Positions 1 through 5,219 of a stretch of DNA of 5,219 bases are shown piece after piece (the first letter of the stretch is position 1; each line of letters begins with the position of its first letter). The DNA is from Lentisphaeria bacterium (lineage in GTDB: Bacteria; Verrucomicrobiota; Lentisphaeria; Victivallales; UBA1829): the NCBI GenBank assembly GCA_017623265.1, contig JAGAPM010000048.1:1-5219 (forward strand), written 5' to 3'. The position numbers and the translations under genes are program-made. The notes under the pieces are model-generated. The model did no database searches. It had not been told where the DNA came from and saw nothing but the letters and a program-made list of their open reading frames with translations.

Positions 1-620
1 CCATCACCCGCGTTTGCATCGGACACGCCATCATGGTCACACCGCTCCAGCTCCTTCGGGCATACTGCATGCTCGCCAATGGCGGATATCCGGTCCAGAT
101 GAGGATGATCGATGCCATTGAAGATGAGAAAAACGGAAAAATCAAACAACCGTACTATATCGGCGAACAATCCATCTTCAAAAATCCTGCCACTCACCGG
201 GAGGTGATCCGTATGCTGAAAACGGTCACAAAACCGGGCGGAACATCATCGCAGGCTGCGGTTCCCGGTTTCGAGGTCGCAGGAAAGACCGGTACGGCAA
301 ACAAGATCGAAAACGGCAGATATGTCACCGGAAAATATTTCGCATCCTTCTGCGGATTCATTCCCGCCGACAATCCGAAATTTGTGGTTGTGATCACTTG
401 CGATGAACCGACCGGCGACAAGCGTTTCGGCGGATCCACTTCCGGGCCTGCCTTCGCCAGAATCGCAAAACGAACCCTGAATTACATGGATGTACAGCCG
501 GATATGACCATGCAGGAATGGGAAAAAATGATCTCTGACGCCAAGAAACAAAGCCGTCTGGATATGATCAAAAGAGAAAATGACCGGCGTGCTGCGCTGG
601 GGATGAAACCCATGCAGTAA
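1..620 (+). CDS. ftsI: FtsI-type penicillin-binding protein, C-terminal part of transpeptidase domain (5' end outside window)
   Basis: This is the 3' part of a class B penicillin-binding protein, the D,D-transpeptidase that cross-links septal peptidoglycan in the periplasm. The frame is open from base 3 and ends with TAA at 618-620, giving 205 visible codons. The ATG at 33 is internal, because family sequence (IGH..VTPLQLL.AY.MLANGG) already runs through it. The third active-site motif, KTG, is at bases 285-293 within GKTGTA. It is preceded by the family's PGGTSSQA..PGFEVAG stretch and followed by F.GFIPADNPKFVVV. The SxxK and SxN motifs must lie upstream of the window. The domain ends near base 480. 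A charged tail of about 44 residues follows, with no PASTA repeats. FtsI is favoured over PBP2 (MrdA) from the VTPLQLL and PGGT/KTGTA context, but the symbol is a family-level call. In a standard dcw cluster murE would follow; here the next gene is convergent rarA. Confidence 0.9.
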   Translation, partial: ITRVCIGHAIMVTPLQLLRAYCMLANGGYPVQMRMIDAIEDEKNGKIKQPYYIGEQSIFKNPATHREVIRMLKTVTKPGGTSSQAAVPGFEVAGKTGTANKIENGRYVTGKYFASFCGFIPADNPKFVVVITCDEPTGDKRFGGSTSGPAFARIAKRTLNYMDVQPDMTMQEWEKMISDAKKQSRLDMIKRENDRRAALGMKPMQ

Positions 621-1958
621 TTACGAACCGGAACCTTCTTCTTTCATCTTGCGCTGTTTTTCACGGCGCAGCTTGTTCCAGTAGTCCAGGCGCCGCTGGA
701 TCTCCCGCTCAAAGCCACGCTCCACTGGCTGATAGAATGTTTTACGCCCCATGCCTTCCGGGAAATAATCCTGTCCGGAAAAACCGTCTTCCGTATCGGG
801 ATCGTATTGGTAGCCTTTATTGTAGCCCAGTTCCTTCATCAGCTTGGTGGGAGCATTGAGGATGTGCATGGGCGGCGTAAGGGAACCGGTCTGTTTTGCT
901 TCGGCAAGAGCCTTTGGCCATGCCTTGTACACGCTGGTCGACTTGGGAGCAGTCCCCAGATACACCACCAGTTCTGCGATCGCAAGATCCCCTTCCGGTG
1001 ATCCGAGCCGTTCGTAAGCATCCCATGCGGAAATGGCAAACTGCAATGCGTTCGGGTCCGCCAGACTCACATCCTCCATGGCAAAACGGGTCAGACGCCG
1101 CAGCAGGTAGAGGGGATCCTCACCGCCATCGATCATGCGGGCCGCCCAGTAAAGAGCCGCATCCGGGTCGGAGCCGCGCAGGGATTTGTGCAGCGCACTG
1201 ATGAGGTTATAATGCCCTTCCCGGTCCTTATCATATTGAGGCGCCCGCTGCTGCACGATCTTCATCAGGGCAGCAGAATCAAGCACTTCATCTTCTTTGG
1301 TCAGGTCAAAGACCGTTTCGATGAGATTGATGAAATATCTGCCGTCGCCGTCTGCCAGCTGCAGAAGGGTCGCGCGTGCTTCATCGGTCAGCGCCAGTTT
1401 GCGACCGCTTTCCGCTTCGGCACGGAGAACGATCTTTTCCAAAGCCGGCTTATCCAGATGATTCAGCACAAAGACTTTGCACCGGGAAAGCAAAGCGCTG
1501 TTCAATTCAAAGGAGGGATTTTCCGTAGTTGCACCGACCAGCACAACAGTTCCGTTTTCCACATAAGGCAGAAAACCATCCTGCTGTGCCCGGTTGAAAC
1601 GGTGGATCTCATCCACAAAAAGAAGAGTACCCTCCCCTGCCAGACGCCGCCGTTTTGCATCATCAAAAGCCTTCCGCAGCTCCGCGATCCCGGAGAAGAC
1701 AGCGGAGATGGCTACAAAGTGCATATTGGTATGCTGCGCCATGATCCGGGCACAAGTCGTCTTACCGCATCCCGGTGGTCCCCAGAGGATGAAGCTGGAA
1801 AGTTTGTTGCTTTCGATCATCCGCCGCAGCGGACCATCCGGTCCCAACAGATGATCCTGCCCCACGATGTCGTCCAGACTTTTCGGGCGCAGACGATCCG
1901 CCAGCGGACGCTGGATATTGCTCGCAAAGAGGGAATCGGTCTCTTCCTCAAAACTCAT
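621..1958 (-). CDS. rarA: Replication-associated recombination protein A (RarA/MgsA), AAA+ ATPase
   Basis: This 445-residue protein is full length for the RarA/MgsA/WRNIP1 family. These are cytoplasmic AAA+ ATPases that act at stalled replication forks and are related to clamp-loader subunits. The N-terminus carries the family stretch RPLADRLRPKSLDDIVGQ.HLLG (about residues 17-39). Walker A GPPGCGKT is at 60-67, Walker B LLFVDEIH at 112-119, sensor 1 GATTENPS at 142-149, and the SR arginine-finger pair at 158-159. The C-terminal tetramerisation region contains ARMIDGGEDPLYLLRRL and the closing GRKTFYQPVERGFE..I..RL pattern, so the protein is intact. The start at 1958 is chosen because its ATG overlaps the hisB stop as ATGA (1955-1958). 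A modest AAAGG ribosome site (1965-1969 on the complement) lies 6 bases before it. This spacing implies translational coupling to hisB. The stop TAA (621-623) abuts the convergent ftsI stop. Confidence 0.96.
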   Translation of the reverse strand: MSFEEETDSLFASNIQRPLADRLRPKSLDDIVGQDHLLGPDGPLRRMIESNKLSSFILWGPPGCGKTTCARIMAQHTNMHFVAISAVFSGIAELRKAFDDAKRRRLAGEGTLLFVDEIHRFNRAQQDGFLPYVENGTVVLVGATTENPSFELNSALLSRCKVFVLNHLDKPALEKIVLRAEAESGRKLALTDEARATLLQLADGDGRYFINLIETVFDLTKEDEVLDSAALMKIVQQRAPQYDKDREGHYNLISALHKSLRGSDPDAALYWAARMIDGGEDPLYLLRRLTRFAMEDVSLADPNALQFAISAWDAYERLGSPEGDLAIAELVVYLGTAPKSTSVYKAWPKALAEAKQTGSLTPPMHILNAPTKLMKELGYNKGYQYDPDTEDGFSGQDYFPEGMGRKTFYQPVERGFEREIQRRLDYWNKLRREKQRKMKEEGSGS

Positions 1959-2539
1959 AATACGCCTTTGGTGGAAGGCACACCCTTGACCCGGGGATCA
2001 ATGCTGACCGCTTCGGAGAGCGCACGGGCAAAGCCTTTGAAAATGGATTCAAAAATGTGGTGCGTTTCGCCCGCCGCCAGCATCTTGATGTGCAGATTCA
2101 TGCCGCCCTTTACGGAAAGAGCGGTAAAGAATTCTTTGAAAAGGGCAGTATCCATATCCTTGATGAAGGGGGCGGGAACAGGAACATCGTAGACAAGATA
2201 CGGTCTGCCGGAAAGATCCAGAGCGACCAGCGAGAGGGTCTCATCCATGGGCAGCAGGAAGTTTCCGTACCGGCGGATCCCGCACTTATCACCGAGAGCC
2301 TGCATTATGGCTTCTCCGAGCGCAAGCCCCATATCTTCCATGGTGTGATGGCAGTCCACTTCCAAATCGCCTTTTGCCTCCACGGTCAGATTGAAATTCC
2401 CATGCTTTGCAAAAAGGGTCAGCATGTGATCCATAAATCCGATCCCGGTGGAGATCGTGCTGATGCCTTCACCGTCAAGATCGATCGTTACGAGAATGTC
2501 GGTTTCCTTTGTGGTGCGTTTTACACTGCCTGTTCTCAT
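1955..2539 (-). CDS. hisB: Imidazoleglycerol-phosphate dehydratase (HisB, monofunctional)
   Basis: This cytoplasmic enzyme of histidine biosynthesis dehydrates imidazole glycerol phosphate to imidazole acetol phosphate using two Mn ions. The 194 residues match the length of the monofunctional enzyme; there is no N-terminal histidinol-phosphatase domain like that of E. coli HisB. The duplicated half-domain signature is clear. The first half has FMDHML (35-40, His38) and DCHHTMEDMG (62-71). The second half has GETHHIFESIFKGFA (157-171), the other metal-binding His/Glu cluster. The C-terminus (DPRVKGVPSTKGVL) is the usual family ending, so the gene is intact. The ATG at 2539 is preceded by a good AGGAG site (2547-2551 on the complement, 7-base spacer). 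No other his gene is visible, so hisB is separated from its pathway partners here. It lies 37 bases downstream of the ABC ATPase gene and overlaps rarA by 4 bases. Confidence 0.97.
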   Translation of the reverse strand: MRTGSVKRTTKETDILVTIDLDGEGISTISTGIGFMDHMLTLFAKHGNFNLTVEAKGDLEVDCHHTMEDMGLALGEAIMQALGDKCGIRRYGNFLLPMDETLSLVALDLSGRPYLVYDVPVPAPFIKDMDTALFKEFFTALSVKGGMNLHIKMLAAGETHHIFESIFKGFARALSEAVSIDPRVKGVPSTKGVL

Positions 2540-2546
2540 CGTGAGA

Positions 2547-2551
2547 CTCCT
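2547..2551 (-). promoter_or_regulatory. Ribosome binding site of hisB
   Basis: AGGAG on the complement lies 7 bases upstream of the hisB ATG, in the 37-base gap after the ABC ATPase stop. It supports the start at 2539. The rest of the gap is AT-rich but shows no convincing -35/-10 pair and no hairpin. Confidence 0.75.
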
Positions 2552-2576
2552 GTAAATTTTATGTTATTGTTTCTGT

Positions 2577-3677
2577 TCAGATGATCCGTTTTTCCGTTTC
2601 CGCATCAAAAAGATGCGCCCGTTTTCCACAGAGCGCCAGATCAAGCTCATCTCCCACGCTCACATTCCGGTGTGCATCCACTCGGGCAATACAGGAAGAT
2701 CCGGTTCCCGCATCCAGGTAGAGATAAGTCTCTGCCCCCATGGGTTCCCGCACTTCCACTTTCGCATGGAGTCTGGCAACGCCGGATTTTTCCTCCTGTT
2801 CCGATCCGATATCCTCCGGACGGATCCCATAGATAACGGTCTTTCCGGCGTATTCTTTCAGGGCTTCTGTCCATTCCGGCGGCAGCGGGATATTGACGGA
2901 ACCTGCCCGGAAAGTAAATGCCCCGTTCTGCTCCTGCAGTTCACCGCGGATCAGATTCATGGGCGGCGTACCGATAAAACCGGCAACAAACAGATTCGCC
3001 GGATTATCGTAAATATTCATGGGCGTATCGACCTGCTGGATCACGCCGTCTTTCATGACGCAGATCCGGTCGCCCATGGTCATGGCTTCCACTTGATCGT
3101 GGGTCACATAGATCATGGTCGCTTCCAGCCGGGTGTGCAGTTTGCTGATCTCCGCCCGCATCTGAACGCGCATCTTGGCATCCAGATTGGAAAGCGGCTC
3201 ATCAAACAGAAATACCGCCGGCTTCCGGACGATCGCCCTGCCCACTGCCACGCGCTGACGCTGTCCGCCGGAAAGTGCTTTCGGTTTCCGGTCAAGATAA
3301 TCGTTCAGACCAAGGATCTCCGCCGTCTCACGGACTCGTCTTTCGATATCGGCTTTGGGGATCTTCCGCAGTTTCAGTCCGAACGCCAGATTTTCATACA
3401 CGGTCATGTGGGGGTACAGCGCATAATTCTGAAACACCATGGCAATATCCCGATCCTTCGGGGGAACGTTGTTCACCACCCGGTCCCCGATCCGGATCGT
3501 GCCGTCACTGACATCCTCCAGACCGGCGATCATCCGCAGCATGGTGGATTTTCCGCAACCGGAGGGTCCGACCAAAACCATAAACTCACGGTCCTTCACG
3601 TCCAGAGAAAGCCGGTTGACGGCAAGCACGCCGCCTTCGTAGACTTTACTGACATCGCTGACCGTTACATTTGCCAT
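2577..3677 (-). CDS. ugpC: UgpC/MalK/MsmX-type ABC importer ATP-binding protein
   Basis: This is the ATPase subunit of a sugar or glycerol-3-phosphate type ABC importer (CUT1 family); it works as a dimer on the cytoplasmic side of the permease pair. All nucleotide-binding elements are present. Walker A GPSGCGKST is at 37-45, Q-loop Gln83 in VFQNYALYPHM, signature LSGGQ at 135-139, Walker B VFLFDEP at 155-161, D-loop SNLDAK at 163-168 and H-loop His193 in THDQVEAM. Residues from about 235 to 366 form the MalK-type regulatory/OB region, with GTPPMN, YGIRPEDI and EPMGAETYLYL. The 366-residue length is normal. No permease or binding-protein gene is visible, so the substrate cannot be read from context. 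ATPases of this type (MsmX, for example) can serve several transporters from a distance. The ribosome site is weak (only GGAA about 10 bases upstream). The nifS stop is 17 bases upstream, suggesting the same transcript. The symbol is a family label only. Confidence 0.93.
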   Translation of the reverse strand: MANVTVSDVSKVYEGGVLAVNRLSLDVKDREFMVLVGPSGCGKSTMLRMIAGLEDVSDGTIRIGDRVVNNVPPKDRDIAMVFQNYALYPHMTVYENLAFGLKLRKIPKADIERRVRETAEILGLNDYLDRKPKALSGGQRQRVAVGRAIVRKPAVFLFDEPLSNLDAKMRVQMRAEISKLHTRLEATMIYVTHDQVEAMTMGDRICVMKDGVIQQVDTPMNIYDNPANLFVAGFIGTPPMNLIRGELQEQNGAFTFRAGSVNIPLPPEWTEALKEYAGKTVIYGIRPEDIGSEQEEKSGVARLHAKVEVREPMGAETYLYLDAGTGSSCIARVDAHRNVSVGDELDLALCGKRAHLFDAETEKRII

Positions 3678-3694
3678 TGCCGTTCGATTTCCGT

Positions 3695-4867
3695 TCAGTT
3701 CTGCTGCTGTTTCCAGTAGGGCGAGATCTCACGCAGACGTGCAATCACCGGCGGCAGCACTTCCAGCACCCGGTCCACTTCCGCTTCCGTGTTGTAACGG
3801 GAGAAACTGAAACGGATCGAGCCATGTGCTGCCGTGTACGGAACACCCATGGCACGCAGCACATGAGAGGGTTCCAGACTGCCCGTAGTACAGGCACTTC
3901 CGCTGCTGGCACAGATATTGTGCATGTCCAGCAGCATCAGAATGGATTCGCCTTCGATGTATTCAAAAGAAATGTTCGCCGTGTTGGGCAGACGGTGTTC
4001 CACATCCCCATTGATCCGGACCGCGGGAATGGTGGCAAGAACACCCTGCTCCAGTTTATCCCGCAACGCACGGACGGCAGTATTTTCGTGACCGATGTTT
4101 GCCAGCGCAAGTTCCGCCGCTTTGCCAAGCCCGACAATGCTCGCCAGATTCTCCGTACCGGCACGCCGTCCATGTTCCTGATGTCCCCCGATGATATACG
4201 GATGGTACCGGACACCGCGTTTCACGTACAGCGCACCGATCCCTTTCGGTGCGTGGAACTTGTGACCGGAAAGGCTCAACATATCGATGGGCAGTTCCGC
4301 CAGATTCATCGGAACTTTTCCCACAGCCTGCACCGCATCCGTATGGAAGAGAGCGCCGTTTTTCCGGGCAAGTTCGCCCAGTTCGATCACGGGCTGGATG
4401 TTGCCGGTCTCGTTGTTCGCCCACATAACGGAGACAACTGCCGTTTCGGAGTCAATCATTTCTCTCGCGCGGTCCATATCCAGTCTGCCTTTGGAATCCA
4501 CAGGAATGATGGAGACTTTATAACCGTTCCGTTCCAGTTCTTTTCCCAGATTCAGCACCGCAGGATGTTCCACCTTGGAGATCACAACTTTTCTGCGTTT
4601 GGGGCAGATGGAAAGCGCCGAACGGATCGCTGTGGTATCGCTTTCCGTACCGCAGGATGTGAAAATGATCTCGGAGTTCTGCGCACCGATCAACGCACCC
4701 AGCTGCGCACGGGCTTCTTCCACCTTCGCTGCAAGCTGTCCGCCGAAACGGTGAATACTGGAGGGATTGCCGTAAAATTCCGTCAGATAAGGCGTCATCG
4801 CCTCAAAAACTTCAGGAGCCACACAGGTGGTCGCATTGTTGTCCAGATAGATAATATTGCTGCTCAT
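3695..4867 (-). CDS. nifS: Cysteine desulfurase (NifS/IscS class I, PLP-dependent)
   Basis: This cytoplasmic PLP enzyme converts L-cysteine to alanine and passes the sulfur as a persulfide to Fe-S scaffolds or tRNA-thiolation partners. The 390-residue length is normal. It opens with the class I start IIYLDNNATT (5-14) and FYGNPSSIHRFG. PLP-binding features are His101 in VEHPAV, the NNETG stretch (151-155), HTDAVQ (175-180) with its Asp, and the Schiff-base lysine Lys203 in SGHKFHAPKG. The mobile loop has the persulfide cysteine Cys326 in SSGSACTTG, followed by LEPSHVLRAMG, which is the long-loop class I arrangement. The ATG at 4867 has a strong GAGGAAG site (4877-4883 on the complement, 9-base spacer). 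It sits one base after the stop of the Nfu-like gene, so sulfur donor and Fe-S carrier were probably co-translated. NifS versus IscS cannot be decided by name alone; no nitrogenase genes are in view. Confidence 0.96.
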   Translation of the reverse strand: MSSNIIYLDNNATTCVAPEVFEAMTPYLTEFYGNPSSIHRFGGQLAAKVEEARAQLGALIGAQNSEIIFTSCGTESDTTAIRSALSICPKRRKVVISKVEHPAVLNLGKELERNGYKVSIIPVDSKGRLDMDRAREMIDSETAVVSVMWANNETGNIQPVIELGELARKNGALFHTDAVQAVGKVPMNLAELPIDMLSLSGHKFHAPKGIGALYVKRGVRYHPYIIGGHQEHGRRAGTENLASIVGLGKAAELALANIGHENTAVRALRDKLEQGVLATIPAVRINGDVEHRLPNTANISFEYIEGESILMLLDMHNICASSGSACTTGSLEPSHVLRAMGVPYTAAHGSIRFSFSRYNTEAEVDRVLEVLPPVIARLREISPYWKQQQN

Positions 4868-4868
4868 C

Positions 4869-4988
4869 TTACTTGACTTCCTCTACCTGCAGGTCGGCAC
4901 AGACCAGTTCCTGAAGTTTGCCTTCCACCAGTTTTTTCAGCGTGAGAGAGGCATTGGGACATGCCGCACATTGGGCAGAACAATTAAA
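4869..4988 (-). pseudogene. NifU C-terminal-domain (Nfu-type) Fe-S carrier, truncated at its 5' end
   Basis: Translation of the minus strand upstream of nifS, ending at TAA (4869-4871), gives about 37 residues that match the second half of a NifU C-terminal domain. CAACP, the CxxC cluster-binding pair, lies at 4959-4970 on the complement. It is followed by NASLTLKKLVEGKLQEL, close to the family pattern CxxCPxSxxTLKxGIExxL. The first half of the domain, normally some 30-35 residues with DGGDVELV-like sequence, is absent. Recognisable sequence fades near 4982-4988, where base composition drops. The frame stays open to a minus-strand ATG at 5022-5024 (a 51-codon product), but that start lies inside the oppositely oriented methyltransferase gene and is probably fortuitous. 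Nfu proteins carry Fe-S clusters to target enzymes, which suits the NifS gene one base downstream. This is either a remnant cut by recombination or an assembly join; an intact ancestor is inferred. Confidence 0.72.
4877..4883 (-). promoter_or_regulatory. Strong ribosome binding site of nifS inside the nfu 3' end
   Basis: The complement reads GAGGAAG nine bases before the nifS ATG (4865-4867), inside the last codons of the Nfu-like gene. With a one-base gap between the nfu stop and the nifS start, this fixes the nifS start and points to coupled translation. It also means nifS can still be translated even though nfu is broken, provided a transcript reaches it. Confidence 0.75.
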
Positions 4989-5000
4989 ATGGGAAATAGA

Positions 5001-5005
5001 AAGGA
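5001..5005 (+). promoter_or_regulatory. Ribosome binding site of the DNA methyltransferase
   Basis: AAGGA (within AAGGAAAG) is 9 bases upstream of the ATG at 5015, on the AT-rich side of the junction. It therefore belongs with the methyltransferase rather than with the nfu-nifS operon. Confidence 0.65.
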
Positions 5006-5014
5006 AAGACATAA

Positions 5015-5219
5015 ATGAAAACATTTCAACCAGCAATTAAATGGAGTGGAAGCAAAAGAAGCCAAGCCTCAAATATAGTAAGTTTTTTTCCACGGGAAAT
5101 TGATACTTATTACGAACCGTTCTGCGGTGGATGTTCTGTATTAAGAGCAATTTTTAATACGGATATTAAGGTTAATAATTTTATATGTTCTGATATTAAT
5201 ATAACGTTGATTAGCCTAG
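5015..5219 (+). CDS. D12-class (Dam-like) N6-adenine DNA methyltransferase, N-terminal part (runs off window)
   Basis: The first 68 codons of a DNA adenine methylase are visible; the gene continues past the window end. The protein begins MKTFQPAIKWSGSKRSQAS, matching the D12-family motif X (KW.GgK..). Motif I, the S-adenosylmethionine-binding loop, is YYEPFCGGCSVL at residues 32-43. SDIN.TLI (59-66) is the expected acidic position after the second strand, where most relatives read D.N..LI. The catalytic D/NPPY motif lies beyond the window. The ATG at 5015 is preceded directly by an in-frame TAA (5012-5014) and by AAGGA at 5001-5005 with a 9-base spacer, so the start is well supported. G+C is about 32% (65 of 205 by hand count) against about 52% just to the left, indicating DNA of different origin. 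Such genes occur as orphan methylases on phages and integrative elements or inside restriction-modification systems; nothing here decides which. Confidence 0.85.
   Translation, partial: MKTFQPAIKWSGSKRSQASNIVSFFPREIDTYYEPFCGGCSVLRAIFNTDIKVNNFICSDINITLISL

Larger units (their letters stand above)
4981..5219. other. AT-rich segment of foreign origin beginning inside the nfu gene
   Basis: From about 4981 the sequence changes sharply. Bases 4981-5014 hold 9 G/C of 34, and 5015-5219 hold about 65 of 205, whereas 4861-4980 hold 62 of 120. Codon choice changes too: AT-ending codons (ATT, AAT, TTT, TTA, ATA) dominate in the methyltransferase, while the neighbouring genes favour G/C-ending codons. 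The Nfu-like reading frame loses its family match at the same place. No integrase, insertion-sequence end, target-site duplication, inverted repeat or tRNA attachment site is visible within the window, so the type of element is unknown. An assembly chimera would look the same. Confidence 0.6.

Noticed and set aside
33..620. Start of the penicillin-binding protein gene at ATG 33
   Set aside because: The frame is open to the window edge, and conserved transpeptidase sequence (ITRVCIGH) precedes this Met, so the true start is upstream of the window.
649..670. TGCGC/GCGCA inverted repeat with an internal T-run near the end of rarA
   Set aside because: The stem is only 5 bp, the T-run is in the loop rather than after the stem, and it lies inside the rarA coding sequence. 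It does not have terminator form.
2540..2576. Possible internal promoter for hisB in the AT-rich 37-base gap (TAAAAT on the complement as a -10)
   Set aside because: No acceptable -35 hexamer lies 16-18 bases upstream; the best candidate matches only about two of six positions.
3671..4876. A 401-codon open frame on the + strand opposite nifS, with similar long frames opposite rarA/hisB (1188-2192) and the ABC ATPase (2613-3719)
   Set aside because: The opposing genes have unmistakable catalytic motifs. The antisense translations are rich in His, Arg and Phe with no family pattern and arise from codon bias that avoids stop triplets in the complementary frame.
4869..5024. Intact 51-residue mini-Nfu protein starting at the minus-strand ATG 5022-5024
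   Set aside because: The start overlaps the methyltransferase gene, no ribosome site is evident, and the first 13 or so residues (MFSFMSFLSISHF) come from AT-rich sequence beyond the composition break. A truncated gene is more likely.

Overview
The window looks like a bacterial chromosome segment with roughly 50-55% G+C housekeeping genes. It ends at an abrupt junction into AT-rich DNA of different origin. The FtsI-type penicillin-binding protein without PASTA repeats, the monofunctional HisB and the nfu-nifS pair fit a Gram-negative-type anaerobe or gut/environmental lineage. A Lentisphaerota/Verrucomicrobiota-like source is only a guess from protein 'feel'; nothing in the window fixes the phylum.

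Layout: (1) Bases 1-620, + strand: the 3' end of a penicillin-binding transpeptidase (FtsI type) with its KTG motif. (2) Bases 621-4988, - strand: a tight co-directional run read from right to left as nfu remnant, nifS, a UgpC/MalK-type ABC ATPase, hisB and rarA. The spacings are 1 bp, 17 bp, 37 bp and a 4-bp overlap (ATGA). (3) From about 4981 to the end, + strand: AT-rich sequence carrying the start of a D12-class (Dam-like) N6-adenine DNA methyltransferase that runs off the window.

The minus-strand run has the spacing of one transcription unit, but its products serve unrelated jobs: Fe-S/sulfur mobilisation (Nfu, NifS), solute uptake energisation (ABC ATPase without its permeases), histidine biosynthesis (HisB) and replication-fork maintenance (RarA). 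ftsI and rarA converge with their stop codons directly abutting and no visible terminator between them.

The most notable point is the right-hand junction. The NifU-type domain keeps its CxxC and C-terminal half but loses its N-terminal half just where G+C falls from about 52% (4861-4980) to about 32% (5015-5219). A foreign methyltransferase gene begins there in the opposite orientation. This is either an insertion/recombination boundary that decapitated the nfu-nifS operon or a misjoined contig, and the sequence alone cannot tell which. I see no CRISPR array, tRNA, rRNA, insertion sequence or clearly new system. No gene-free stretch exceeds 40 bases.
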